DNA from: Desulfococcus multivorans
GTDB taxonomy: Bacteria; Desulfobacterota; Desulfobacteria; Desulfobacterales; Desulfococcaceae
NCBI RefSeq assembly: GCF_001854245.1
Contig: NZ_CP015381.1
Span: forward strand, 1,291,001-1,355,000
Direction: 5' to 3'
DNA length: 64,000 nt
The notes beneath the pieces were generated by a model. That model was not told where the DNA came from, ran no database searches, and worked only from the letters and a program-made list of their open reading frames with translations. The position numbers and the translations under genes are program-made. Of this stretch, positions 1-7,910 are shown piece by piece. How positions within the stretch are numbered: position 1 is the stretch's first letter; each line of letters starts with the position of its first letter.

Positions 1-1
1 C

Positions 2-979
2 AAACAGGCGGCGGTCAAGGCCGGTCTGCCGTGGGAGGCCGAATGCATCACTGTAAACAAGGTGTGCGGTTCGGCTCTCAAAACCGTCATGTTGGCTGCT
101 CAGGCTGTCCAGGTTGGGGATGCGGATATCGTCGTGGCCGGCGGCATGGAAAATATGAGCCTGGCACCCTATTATCTTGAAAAGGCCCGCTTCGGCTACC
201 GGATGGGACCTGGAAAACTTCAGGATTCCATGATTCATGACGGCCTGTGGGACATCGTCAATGATTTTCACATGGGGATGTCCAATGAACTCTGCTCCGA
301 AAAATACGGTGTGACTCGAGAAGATCAGGATCGGTATGCCGCGGAGTCCTACCGTCGTGCCGTAGCCGCCATCTCCTCCGGACGCTTTAAGGATGAGATT
401 CTTCCGGTGGAGATTCCCCAACGGAAAGGCGCACCGAAGATTTTCGATCAGGATGAATGTGCCCGAGAGACGTCCTACGAGGCCCTTTCCCGAATGAGCG
501 GCGCCTTCAAAAAAGGCGGGCTCGGCACTGCCGGAAACGCCTCTATCATCAGCGACGGTGCGGCGGCCGTGGTCGTCATGGCGAGGGAAAAGGCCGAGAC
601 CCTGGGGTGTCGTGTTCTGGCGACCATCGGTGCTCAGGCATCCTACGGCATCGATATGAAGTATGTCCTCGTGGCTCCCATATGGGCCATCCCCAAGTGC
701 CTCGCGAAAGAAGGCATCTCCATGGATGAGGTTGATCTTTTCGAGATTAACGAGGCCTTCAGCGGATCCAGTGTGGCCATCCTGAAAGAACTCAAGATAG
801 ATGCCGCCAAGGTCAACGTAAACGGTGGCGCGGTGGCCCTGGGACATCCCATTGGCGCCAGCGGTTGCCGGGTGCTCGTGACCCTGCTTTACGAAATGGC
901 CCGGCAGGACAAGAAAATCGGGCTGGCATCCCTCTGTCTGGGCGGCGGAGAAGCCGTAGCCATGATTGTAAAGCGATAG
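2..979 (+). CDS. Acetyl-CoA acetyltransferase (thiolase), 5' truncated by window edge
   Basis: The reading frame is open from the window's first bases, so the gene starts outside; 325 residues are visible, about 65-70 fewer than a full thiolase. The nucleophilic cysteine lies in VNKVCGSALK (visible residue 21). The C-terminal active-site motifs are present: NEAFS, the His motif GGAVALGHPIGASG, and the second Cys in CLGGGEA. The family condenses or cleaves acetoacetyl-CoA/3-ketoacyl-CoA in the cytoplasm. The next gene, 57 bp downstream on the same strand, is a 3-hydroxyacyl-CoA dehydrogenase, so together they cover the last two steps of butyrate-type beta-oxidation or the reverse. Chain-length preference cannot be read from the sequence. 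Confidence 0.93.
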   Translation, partial: KQAAVKAGLPWEAECITVNKVCGSALKTVMLAAQAVQVGDADIVVAGGMENMSLAPYYLEKARFGYRMGPGKLQDSMIHDGLWDIVNDFHMGMSNELCSEKYGVTREDQDRYAAESYRRAVAAISSGRFKDEILPVEIPQRKGAPKIFDQDECARETSYEALSRMSGAFKKGGLGTAGNASIISDGAAAVVVMAREKAETLGCRVLATIGAQASYGIDMKYVLVAPIWAIPKCLAKEGISMDEVDLFEINEAFSGSSVAILKELKIDAAKVNVNGGAVALGHPIGASGCRVLVTLLYEMARQDKKIGLASLCLGGGEAVAMIVKR

Positions 980-1036
980 TCGTGGTAATGTGGGACGATT
1001 TTAAATCAATTCCATTGGAAGAAGGGACATAACATA

Positions 1037-1888
1037 ATGGAGATCAAAACATTTGGCGTCGTCGGCGCCGGACAGATGGGAAACGGTATTGCCCAAGTGG
1101 CGGCCATGAGCGGCCTCAACGTCATCATGAATGATATCAAGGAGGAATTCGTTCAGAGAGGACTGGCCAACATTACAAAATTGCTCGGGAAAAGCGTCGA
1201 AAAAGGGAAAATGGATGCAGCGGAAAAGGACGCCGTGATTGCCCGCATCCGCACCAGCGTATCCCTGAAGGACATGGCCGACGCAGACTTTGTCGTGGAG
1301 GCAGCCACTGAAAACGAAACTCTTAAGTTCAATATTTTTAAAGAGTTGGATGACGTCTGCAAACCGCATGTGATTCTTTCGAGCAACACCTCATCCATTC
1401 CTATTGGGCGAATCGCCGCCCAGACCCGTCGGCCGGACAAGGTCATCGGTATGCACTTCATGAATCCCGTTCCCGTGATGCGTTTGGTGGAGGTGATCCG
1501 AGGGCTCGCCACATCGGAGGAAACCTTCAAGACCACCTGGGATCTTTCGGTTAAATTCGGCAAAACGCCTGCGGAGGCCAATGACTTTCCCGGCTTTATC
1601 GCCAATCGGATCCTCCTGCCGATGATCAACGAGGCGGTTTATTGCCTCTATCACCATGTCGGCACGCCCGAAGCCATCGATACGGTCATGAAACTCGGGA
1701 TGAATCATCCGATGGGACCTTTGGCTCTGGCCGACTTGATCGGACTGGATACCTGCCTGGCCATCATGGAGACCCTTTACAACGGTTTCAAGGATTCGAA
1801 ATACCGTCCCTGTCCGCTGCTTCGAAAATATGTCGAGGCGGGGTGGTTGGGTCGGAAGACCGGTCGAGGATTTTACGTCTATGAATAG
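1037..1888 (+). CDS. hbd: 3-hydroxybutyryl-CoA dehydrogenase
   Basis: The 283-residue protein has the usual length for short-chain 3-hydroxyacyl-CoA dehydrogenases. An N-terminal Rossmann motif VGAGQMGNGIA (residues 8-18) binds NAD(H). Catalytic residues seen are Ser119 in SSNTSS, His140 in GMHFMNP and Asn190 in NDFPGFIANR, followed by the C-terminal helical domain ending GRKTGRGFYVYE. It oxidises (S)-3-hydroxybutyryl-CoA to acetoacetyl-CoA, feeding the thiolase just upstream. The start ATG at 1037 follows a GAAGGGA-type ribosome site. The symbol hbd (or paaH) follows family convention; the in vivo direction, oxidation or synthesis, is not determined by sequence. Confidence 0.93.
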   Translation: MEIKTFGVVGAGQMGNGIAQVAAMSGLNVIMNDIKEEFVQRGLANITKLLGKSVEKGKMDAAEKDAVIARIRTSVSLKDMADADFVVEAATENETLKFNIFKELDDVCKPHVILSSNTSSIPIGRIAAQTRRPDKVIGMHFMNPVPVMRLVEVIRGLATSEETFKTTWDLSVKFGKTPAEANDFPGFIANRILLPMINEAVYCLYHHVGTPEAIDTVMKLGMNHPMGPLALADLIGLDTCLAIMETLYNGFKDSKYRPCPLLRKYVEAGWLGRKTGRGFYVYE

Positions 1889-2071
1889 ACGTGCGGTCTG
1901 ATGCTTTTTGTCTTGAAGCGGATGTCTCAACACAAGACAATTCCGGTTGGGGGCATGGGGCTATCGGATCCGACAAGGAGAACGGTGAACGGTTTGCCGG
2001 CTCACCTTGCAGGGGCAGGGTATCGACCTGCCCCTGCGTCATTCAAAAACAAGGAGATAGTGGAGATAATA

Positions 2072-2611
2072 ATGACGTCACAATTGATGCCGATCGGAAA
2101 AAAAATCAGGCAGGCAAGGCTCGATAAGGGGTTTACGCTCGACCGCATTGCCAACGAGACAGGTTATTCCATCGATTACCTGAAACGCATCGAAGCGGGA
2201 GAGGAGATGCCGCCCGTGGGTGCACTGCTCCAGCTTGCCCGGGCGCTGCAGATCGACTCGGGATTTTTTCTGAGAGAGCAGGAAGCCAGCATGAAGGATC
2301 GGGTCAGGGAATACACAAAGCGCACTGACGACTATGCCTACGAGACATTGACGCCTGGGGCCGAAAACAAACATTTGAAGGCATTCCGGGTGACCATTGA
2401 TCCTATGGAGGAGCATACCGGCGTGGGATACCAGCATGAAGGTGAGGAATTTAATTATGTGCTGAAGGGAAAGGTTCAGGTCATGGTGGGCGACCATATC
2501 AACACCTTGAACCAGGGAGACTATCTTCACTTCAATTCCGCCATCAAACACCAGTTGAAGAATATCGGCCAGGAGACGGCGGAATTATTGGTGATCATTT
2601 ATACCCCATGA
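2072..2611 (+). CDS. XRE-family transcriptional regulator with C-terminal cupin
   Basis: This is a 179-residue regulator. An XRE-type helix-turn-helix fills residues about 8-62 (IGKKIRQARLDKGFTLDRIA, then SIDYLKRIEAGEEMPP), and a single cupin barrel fills about 100-179 with motif 1 GYQHEGEEFNYVLKG and motif 2 GDYLHFNSAIKHQLKN. An upstream in-frame extension to 1901 exists, but I chose ATG 2072 because a GGAG site (2062-2065) precedes it and the homologous HTH starts there. Such HTH-cupin proteins usually sense a small metabolite and control neighbouring catabolic genes. Its position between hbd and acyl-CoA dehydrogenase suggests it regulates this acyl-CoA cluster; that is inference. The ligand is unknown. 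Confidence 0.88.
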   Translation: MTSQLMPIGKKIRQARLDKGFTLDRIANETGYSIDYLKRIEAGEEMPPVGALLQLARALQIDSGFFLREQEASMKDRVREYTKRTDDYAYETLTPGAENKHLKAFRVTIDPMEEHTGVGYQHEGEEFNYVLKGKVQVMVGDHINTLNQGDYLHFNSAIKHQLKNIGQETAELLVIIYTP

Positions 2612-2688
2612 ACGGCTGTCGGCAATCACAGAGACATATGGCGCAAAAGGCACTGACTTAAAGAAAATGGGAAACCGGAGAGTGATGT

Positions 2689-3846
2689 ATGGCTTTTTTT
2701 AAACTGACAGACGAGCAATTGATGATTCAAAGCATGGTTCGGGAGTTTTCGCGGAAAGTTGTCGCAGCGACGGCGGCCGAACGTGATAAATCCAAGGAAT
2801 TTCCCGCGGAGAACCTGAAGCAGATGGGCGAGCTTGGTCTCATGGGAATGATGGTCCCCGTGGAATACGGCGGCGAAGGGGCAGACACCATCAGCTACGT
2901 TCTTGCTCTTTCCGAAATCGCCTATTCTTGCGCCTCCACGGCGGTCGTCATGTCCGTTCACAACTCCATTGTGTGTGAGAGCATTCTTAATTTTGGCTCG
3001 GAAGCACAGAAAAAGCGATTTTTGCCGCGCATGACGGATGCCGAAATTATCGGCGCTTTTGCACTGACCGAACCTCATGCCGGTTCCGATCCAGTCTCTC
3101 AGTTGACTACAGCCGTCAAGGACGGGGATCATTATGTCATCAACGGCACTAAACGCTTCATTACAACGGGGAAGAACTGTGGGTTGGTGATCGTCACGGC
3201 CAAAACGGATGAGGCGGAAAAACACAGAGGCATCAGTGCGTTTATCGTTGAAAAGGGAACTCCCGGACTGATCGTTGGAAATGTTGAGGACAAGATGGGA
3301 CTGCGGGCCTCTGATACCACGGACCTCATCTTCGAGGATTGTCGCGTTCCGGCGGAGAACCTCCTGGGACGGGAAGGCGATGGATTCAAAATCGCCATGA
3401 AAGGGTTGGACGGCGGGCGGATCGGCATCGCAGCCCAGTCCGTCGGCGTGGCTCAGGCCGCCCTGGACAACGCTGTCAAATATGCCAAGGGAAGGGATCA
3501 GTTCGGCCAGAAGATTTCAAAATTCCAAGGCATTCGGTGGTATATCGCCGACATGGCTACGGAAATCGAAGCCGCCCGCCAGTTGATGTTTTCTGCTGCT
3601 GCGATGAAGGATCGCGGTGAAAAATATACCCAGCAGGCCTCCATGGCCAAGCTGTTCGCTTCGGAGATGGTCAATCGCATTACGGGAAAATGTCTCCAGA
3701 TTCATGGTGGTTACGGCTTTACCAAGGATTACGTCATTGAGCGCCTATACAGGGATGCCCGCGTATTCACGATCTATGAGGGAACTTCGGAGATCCAGCG
3801 GGTTGTAATATCGAACAATATACTGAAAGACAAGAGAAAACATTGA
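2689..3846 (+). CDS. Acyl-CoA dehydrogenase (short-chain type)
   Basis: The 385-residue length is typical of soluble FAD-dependent acyl-CoA dehydrogenases. FAD- and substrate-binding motifs are present: ALTEPHAGSDP, the loop KRFITTGKNCGL, and the C-terminal IYEGTSEIQR with the predicted catalytic base Glu364. It introduces the trans-2 double bond into acyl-CoA and passes electrons to ETF. The neighbours (thiolase, hbd, XRE-cupin regulator) argue for butyryl-CoA or a similar short substrate, although no enoyl-CoA hydratase or etfAB lies in the window. The ATG is preceded by GGAGAGTG about 6 nt upstream. Confidence 0.93.
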   Translation: MAFFKLTDEQLMIQSMVREFSRKVVAATAAERDKSKEFPAENLKQMGELGLMGMMVPVEYGGEGADTISYVLALSEIAYSCASTAVVMSVHNSIVCESILNFGSEAQKKRFLPRMTDAEIIGAFALTEPHAGSDPVSQLTTAVKDGDHYVINGTKRFITTGKNCGLVIVTAKTDEAEKHRGISAFIVEKGTPGLIVGNVEDKMGLRASDTTDLIFEDCRVPAENLLGREGDGFKIAMKGLDGGRIGIAAQSVGVAQAALDNAVKYAKGRDQFGQKISKFQGIRWYIADMATEIEAARQLMFSAAAMKDRGEKYTQQASMAKLFASEMVNRITGKCLQIHGGYGFTKDYVIERLYRDARVFTIYEGTSEIQRVVISNNILKDKRKH

Positions 3847-3931
3847 TTCTTTCGCGCATCTCATCCACCCGTGAAGAGGGGATGGGGTCGATATCGCCCA
3901 CCCCTCTCTCCCGATAATGTTGGAGGCGTTC

Positions 3932-4111
3932 ATGACCATCCGGATGATTGCGGAAGAGCTTTATCGCCTCATCAAGAACGTGGAAGAACTGGAACGGGCT
4001 CTCCGGAATGCACCCTTGGAGAAGCGGGCGGAGATAGAGGATCGACTTCGTAAAGCGAGAGCCGAGCGAAATCGCCTTCGGGCGATTCTTGAAAATAAAA
4101 AAAAAGGGTGA
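3932..4111 (+). CDS. Small charged helical protein, unknown function
   Basis: A 59-residue, highly charged protein composed almost entirely of predicted alpha helix. Heptad-like Leu/Ile spacing (AEELYRLIKNVEELERAL, then RLRKARAERNRLRAIL) suggests a coiled coil. The start at ATG 3932 is chosen over ATG 3917 because TTGGAGG lies 7 nt before it. The gene begins 85 bp after the acyl-CoA dehydrogenase stop, with no terminator seen between. It ends in a lysine-rich tail encoded in an A-rich tract. I do not recognise the family; a structural or partner-binding role is only a guess. Confidence 0.6.
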   Translation: MTIRMIAEELYRLIKNVEELERALRNAPLEKRAEIEDRLRKARAERNRLRAILENKKKG

Positions 4112-4135
4112 GGCCTCTTTAGCGGTTTGCACGAT

Positions 4136-4294
4136 GTGTATCTCCACGAAAATTTCCACTGCGTGTCAAATAAATATTTGACAAACGATCGCCTTTGGAC
4201 TATCAAGGCAGAAATCGTCGAGATCATCGTTGCCGCTGGTGCTGATGGTCTGTATCAACATTCCGACCATTTACACGTGTTGAAGGTGATGTAA
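4136..4294 (+). CDS. Possible small ORF, unassigned
   Basis: This open stretch lies in the same frame as the preceding coiled-coil gene, beginning straight after its TGA (4109-4111) and ending at TAA 4292-4294. Its codon choice looks protein-like (GAA ATC GTC GAG ATC ATC GTT GCC GCT GGT), giving the segment EIVEIIVAAGADGLYQHSD. The only starts are GTG (4136 or 4163) or TTG, without a convincing ribosome site. It may be a small gene, a decayed extension of the upstream gene, or chance. A promoter-like element lies inside it, which argues against a real gene. Confidence 0.2.
   Translation: MYLHENFHCVSNKYLTNDRLWTIKAEIVEIIVAAGADGLYQHSDHLHVLKVM
4165..4206 (+). promoter_or_regulatory. Sigma-70-like promoter overlapped by an 18-bp perfect palindrome
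   Basis: GTCAAATAAATATTTGAC (4165-4182) is a perfect inverted repeat with 8-bp arms and 2-bp centre. A -35 hexamer TTGACA (4178-4183) begins inside its right arm and is followed, after exactly 17 bp, by TATCAA (4201-4206). This arrangement is what a repressor operator covering the -35 box looks like. The nearest downstream gene is the small ORF at 4604. The regulator is unknown. Confidence 0.4.
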
Positions 4295-4603
4295 ATATGC
4301 GCAACGCATGACCATCCCCGTTCAAGAGGAAGCGTTTGCCTCAGTTTTCCTTCGTTTTATCAAATGGTAAGTGATAGAACATCCAAAGCCAAATTTTTCA
4401 ATGAAGATTCCTGGAGTGATTCCCGCATAAATGAAACCGCCGTCTACGGGCTGGACCGTCCTGCCGGATATATGCCTATATGTACCACCTGCCCCTTTAT
4501 TGTAATGTTGCATTCTCCCTGATGATTGTATCGATAAATCGATTTATCGTGGTCTGATTTGTATGGTGTTGCAGCGTATTCAAAAGAAAGAATTGAGGAA
4601 CGA
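4295..4603. other. Intergenic stretch, no convincing gene
   Basis: I find no supported coding frame on either strand. A short perfect inverted repeat, ATGCG-CAA-CGCAT, lies at about 4297-4309, too short and without a T-tract to be called a terminator. If the promoter at 4178-4206 is real, this would be a long untranslated leader for the gene at 4604. Confidence 0.5.
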
Positions 4604-4768
4604 ATGGATATTGTGAAACGAACTGAAATTGAAGAAAAACTGCGGAAGCTGATTGAAGACGAGTTAAAGAAAGACGATGCCCGGAAAATTTCGGCACCCA
4701 AGGTGCCGTGCAACGTCATTCGTCGAAGAAAGGGAGAAAAGGATAAACGGATCTACGCTTTGAATTAG
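4604..4768 (+). CDS. Small basic/helical hypothetical protein
   Basis: A 54-residue charged protein. The first half (residues 5-27, [18 protein letters not shown]) is predicted helical and acidic-basic; the second half ([22 protein letters not shown]) is strongly basic. ATG 4604 is preferred over an in-frame start at 4559 because GAGG precedes it closely. The basic tail could bind nucleic acid, but I do not recognise a family. It lies 109 bp upstream of the cold-shock gene on the same strand. Confidence 0.5.
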   Translation: MDIVKRTEIEEKLRKLIEDELKKDDARKISAPKVPCNVIRRRKGEKDKRIYALN

Positions 4769-4877
4769 GAGGTTCTTCGAGCGAAAGCCTCTTATGTCCA
4801 TATGGACCGCTCCAGAATCATCCGTTTTCCGGGAACGGTTCAGCTATCAGGGGATTCATAATCATGGAGGTAGACTT

Positions 4878-5078
4878 ATGGCAAACGGCGTCGTGAAATG
4901 GTTCAATGATAAAAAAGGCTACGGCTTTATCGAGAAGGACGAGGGGGGCGACGTCTTCGTTCACTACTCTGCGATCAACATGGGCGGCTACAAATCCTTG
5001 AATGAAGGAGATCGGGTTTCCTTTGAGATTGAAAACGGCGATAAAGGGCCTGCGGCAGCAAATGTCGTCAAGATATAG
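4878..5078 (+). CDS. Cold-shock domain protein (CspA family)
   Basis: A 66-residue single cold-shock domain, the standard CspA length. RNP1 is KGYGFIE (residues 13-19) and RNP2 is VFVHYSAI (26-33). It binds single-stranded RNA/DNA and acts as an RNA chaperone in the cytoplasm. ATG 4878 is the start: TGGAGG sits at 4865-4870 and the conserved [10 protein letters not shown] begins there; an upstream in-frame extension is not conserved. A strong terminator follows at 5104-5140. Confidence 0.96.
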   Translation: MANGVVKWFNDKKGYGFIEKDEGGDVFVHYSAINMGGYKSLNEGDRVSFEIENGDKGPAAANVVKI

Positions 5079-5103
5079 CCATCCATAACCATATCCGTTT
5101 ATC

Positions 5104-5140
5104 AGGCATCCCGGCTTCCTCGCTTGGATGCCTTTTTTGT
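5104..5140 (+). terminator. Rho-independent terminator after the cold-shock gene
   Basis: AGGCATCC (5104-5111) pairs perfectly with GGATGCCT (5126-5133), followed by a run of six T and then GTTTTTT. It ends the cold-shock transcript 26 bp past its stop codon and separates it from the acyl-CoA dehydrogenase-rubredoxin gene. Confidence 0.85.
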
Positions 5141-5178
5141 TTTTTCTCACAACTGTGCCGTTATCAAGGAGATCACCC

Positions 5179-6567
5179 GTGTTGAATTTTCGCTTAAGCG
5201 AGGAACAGGAAAGGCTGAGACAATCGGCGAGGCGTTTTTCTCTGGAGGAAGTGCTGCCGGTTGCATGGCATTACGACGAAAAGGACGGCATCCCCATCGA
5301 TGTCCTTAAAAAGGCCTTTGAACGGGGAATCATGAATACCGACATCCCGCGGGAATATGGCGGAAAGGGACTGGGTCTCATTGAAGCAGCCCTGATTACC
5401 GAGGAGATCGCGGCAGCCTGCCCGGGGGTGGCAACCTCTCTTTTTGACAATTCCTTGGGCATGGAACCCTTATTCCTATCGAAAAATGAAAAGGTGAAGG
5501 CAAAGTATCTTCCCAGGATTGCAAATGAGTTCAAACTGATATGCTTCGCCACATCTGAGCCGACCATGGGGAGTGACGTGTCGGGAATCCGGTGTCGCGC
5601 CCAAAAAGACGGGGAAGACTACATCTTGAATGGAACGAAGTATTGGATTACCAACGGCGGTGTCGCCGACTATATGACCATCTTCGCTACCGTGGACCCC
5701 AAACGCAAGCACGACGGTATCTGTGCCTTTGTCGTCGAGAAAGAATGGGCGGGGGTTTCCGTCGGACGCCCGATCCCCAAGATGGGCCAGCGGTGTTCGA
5801 ACACCACCGCGCTGAATCTGAAGGCGGTTCGGGTGCCGAAGGAAAACGTCATTGCCGAGCCGGGTGAAGGATTTACTCTGGCGATGAAGACATTTTCAAG
5901 AACCCGCCCCATCATTGGTGCTTTCGCAGTCGGAGCCGCTCGATCATGTATGGAATTTGCCATTGACTACGTCAAGGGGAGAAAGGCGTTCGGCGTACCG
6001 ATTGGCGATTTTCAGTCGCTTCAGTTCAAAATAGCGGAGATGTACCAGAAGATCGAAACGTCGCGGCTTCTGGTCTGGAAATCGGCCTGGGAGGCTGACA
6101 ACGGGATGGATCCGACCCTATCCGCCTCCATCGCCAAATTTTACGCCACAGAGTCAGCCCTCGATGTGGCTAACGAGGCGCTCCAGGTCTTTGGCGGATA
6201 CGGTTATACGCAAATGTTTCCCATCGAAAAGTTTCTTCGGGATATCCGATTGTACCGGATTTACGAGGGCACGAGCGAAGTACAGCGAACGATCGTGGCC
6301 GGCCATGCCATGAAGGTTTATTCACCGGTCATGCCCCTACTTGAGGATCTGCCCGTTATGCGGGCGAAAACGCCTTTCCAGGCCGAGGTCGAAGGCCAGG
6401 GGATCTGGCGTTGCCGGATGTGCGGTTATGTTCATTATGGGGATAAGCCGCCTCAGGAGTGTCCCTACTGTTTTTTTCCGGAAACGGCATTCAAGCCCTA
6501 TTCCCCCAAAGGGCTGAACCGTCGGAAGGATTCCGAATCCGAAGACGCCGGATCGTTGCCTCAGTGA
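5179..6567 (+). CDS. Acyl-CoA dehydrogenase with C-terminal rubredoxin-like domain
   Basis: The 462-residue protein has a full acyl-CoA dehydrogenase in residues 1-385 (ATSEPTMGSDVSG FAD/substrate loop; IYEGTSEVQR with catalytic Glu363), then a linker, then a rubredoxin-like knuckle at about 408-441: CRMC (Cys412, Cys415) and CPYC (Cys428, Cys431) with the GYVHYGDKPPQE spacing of rubredoxin/rubrerythrin tails. GTG 5179 is the start: AAGGAG lies 7 nt upstream and the family N-terminus LNFRLSEEQ follows; an ATG at 5128 lies inside the upstream terminator stem. The fused iron site could take electrons directly from the flavin, replacing or supplementing ETF. The acyl substrate is unknown. Confidence 0.92.
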   Translation: MLNFRLSEEQERLRQSARRFSLEEVLPVAWHYDEKDGIPIDVLKKAFERGIMNTDIPREYGGKGLGLIEAALITEEIAAACPGVATSLFDNSLGMEPLFLSKNEKVKAKYLPRIANEFKLICFATSEPTMGSDVSGIRCRAQKDGEDYILNGTKYWITNGGVADYMTIFATVDPKRKHDGICAFVVEKEWAGVSVGRPIPKMGQRCSNTTALNLKAVRVPKENVIAEPGEGFTLAMKTFSRTRPIIGAFAVGAARSCMEFAIDYVKGRKAFGVPIGDFQSLQFKIAEMYQKIETSRLLVWKSAWEADNGMDPTLSASIAKFYATESALDVANEALQVFGGYGYTQMFPIEKFLRDIRLYRIYEGTSEVQRTIVAGHAMKVYSPVMPLLEDLPVMRAKTPFQAEVEGQGIWRCRMCGYVHYGDKPPQECPYCFFPETAFKPYSPKGLNRRKDSESEDAGSLPQ

Positions 6568-6624
6568 CACCGCACGCGGAACCTTCCGAATTCGGTCCGC
6601 CTCGCCAATTTCCGTCGAGCCGCC

Positions 6625-6670
6625 TTGATTTTTGAGGTAATCGTCTTAAAATTAAGGCTAAACCTCAAAA
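6625..6670 (+). promoter_or_regulatory. Promoter with flanking inverted repeat upstream of the small Cys protein gene
   Basis: TTGATT (6625-6630), a 16-bp spacer and TAAAAT (6647-6652) resemble a sigma-70 promoter. It overlaps an inverted repeat with 9-bp arms, TTTTGAGGT (6630-6638) and ACCTCAAAA (6662-6670), enclosing the self-complementary CTTAAAATTAAG. The repeat ends a few bases before the AAAGGAGG ribosome site of the gene at 6685. It could be an operator or a 5'-UTR stem controlling translation. Confidence 0.4.
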
Positions 6671-6684
6671 CAAAGGAGGTCTGT

Positions 6685-6888
6685 ATGGACTGCCGTTATC
6701 ATTACGAAAAATTCAGCAGCGGAAGCGATGAGTTCGAGACGGAATTCACGCAGTACCTGAACCGGAAGCGCTCGGAGAATTGGTGCGTGCAATCCTGTGC
6801 TTACAGCCGGGATTCCGAAAACAGCACCATGCATGCCGATTGTATCTTTACCGGGGGATCCACTGCCGGACAGTCGATAATATCCTGA
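6685..6888 (+). CDS. Small cysteine-containing hypothetical protein
   Basis: A 67-residue protein starting at ATG 6685 behind an excellent AAAGGAGG site (6673-6680). It contains four cysteines (MDC near the start, CVQSC in the middle, ADC towards the end) and a polar, acidic-rich body, with no signal peptide or membrane span. The Cys pattern could bind metal or be redox-active, but I do not recognise the family. It stands 68 bp upstream of htpX; a hairpin between them suggests separate transcription. Confidence 0.6.
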   Translation: MDCRYHYEKFSSGSDEFETEFTQYLNRKRSENWCVQSCAYSRDSENSTMHADCIFTGGSTAGQSIIS

Positions 6889-6903
6889 TCAACAACTTTG
6901 ACA

Positions 6904-6930
6904 AAGGCCGCACCCATACAGTGCGGCCTT
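6904..6930 (+). terminator. Hairpin between the small Cys protein gene and htpX
   Basis: AAGGCCGCAC (6904-6913) and GTGCGGCCTT (6921-6930) form a perfect 10-bp stem with a 7-nt loop. No long T-tract follows, so it is a weak or partial terminator, or an mRNA stability element in the htpX leader. Confidence 0.4.
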
Positions 6931-6956
6931 CAGCGTCATTGGAGGAGCGAAAAACG

Positions 6957-7868
6957 ATGGGGAACCAGATACGGACGACCATACTTTTGGGGGTCATGAC
7001 GGCCTTTTTGGTGGGAATCGGGGGGCTGATCGGCGGTCGAGGCGGCATGATAACGGCCCTGATTCTGGCAGCCGGCATGAATTTTTTCAGTTACTGGTTT
7101 TCCGACCGGATCGTTCTGGGCATGTACCGGGCCAGGGAGATCACCCCGGGGGAAGCTCCGGAGCTTTACGATATCGTGCGGATCCTGGCCGAACGGGCGG
7201 GATTGCCTATGCCCCGTATCTACGTTATCCCGGCGGAGGCGCCAAACGCCTTCGCAACAGGCCGGAATCCCGATAACGCAGTGGTAGCGGTGACCGAGGG
7301 GCTCATTCACCTCATGGATCGAGAAGAGATCATGGGGGTCCTCGCCCATGAACTGGGTCATGTTCGGAACAGGGACATCCTCATCGGATCCATTGCGGCG
7401 ACCATGGCCGGTGCTGTGATGCTGCTGGCCGACATGGCCCGATGGTCTGCCGTTTTCGGCGGGTTCAGAGACAACGAAAAGGGCGGCGGTCTTGGCGGCG
7501 TCGGCTTGATCGTGATGTCGATTCTGGCACCCGTTGCGGCCCTCCTCATTCAGATGGGGATCAGCCGGTCCCGGGAATATCTGGCGGATGAAACCGCAGC
7601 GCAACTGGTCGGCAGCCCTGACGGCCTGAGCCGGGCACTGGAGAAACTGGGCGCTTATGCCGGGCAACTGCCCATGCCTGCACGGCCCGAAACCGCACAC
7701 ATGTTCATTGTCAATCCGCTTTCGGGACGTGGCTTGATGCACTTGTTTTCCACCCATCCACCTCTGGCGGATCGAATTGCAAGGCTTCGAAAGCGATCGG
7801 TTGGGGGCAACGGAAAACGCGGCACCGTGAAGGAGCCTGAAAACATATGGGAGCGCCTTTCGGGTTGA
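6957..7868 (+). CDS. htpX: Membrane zinc metalloprotease HtpX
   Basis: The 303-residue M48B peptidase of the inner membrane takes part in turnover of misfolded membrane proteins. Two N-terminal hydrophobic segments (about 7-27 and 30-48) precede the catalytic HELGH (His131, Glu132, His135), with the third zinc ligand probably Glu207 in SREYLADE. A further hydrophobic pair lies around 143-160 and 182-200. ATG 6957 follows GGAGGAG at 6941; longer in-frame starts run into the previous gene. It is somewhat longer than E. coli HtpX owing to a charged C-terminal tail. Confidence 0.95.
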   Translation: MGNQIRTTILLGVMTAFLVGIGGLIGGRGGMITALILAAGMNFFSYWFSDRIVLGMYRAREITPGEAPELYDIVRILAERAGLPMPRIYVIPAEAPNAFATGRNPDNAVVAVTEGLIHLMDREEIMGVLAHELGHVRNRDILIGSIAATMAGAVMLLADMARWSAVFGGFRDNEKGGGLGGVGLIVMSILAPVAALLIQMGISRSREYLADETAAQLVGSPDGLSRALEKLGAYAGQLPMPARPETAHMFIVNPLSGRGLMHLFSTHPPLADRIARLRKRSVGGNGKRGTVKEPENIWERLSG

Positions 7869-7910
7869 TTCGGCTTTGTGACGGAATCGGCCGGCATGGT
7901 GGAAAGGACG

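Noticed and set aside
4109..4111. TGA after the coiled-coil gene read as selenocysteine
   Set aside because: No hairpin with a G-first short loop is found at the proper distance, and there is no Cys/Sec redox context around it.
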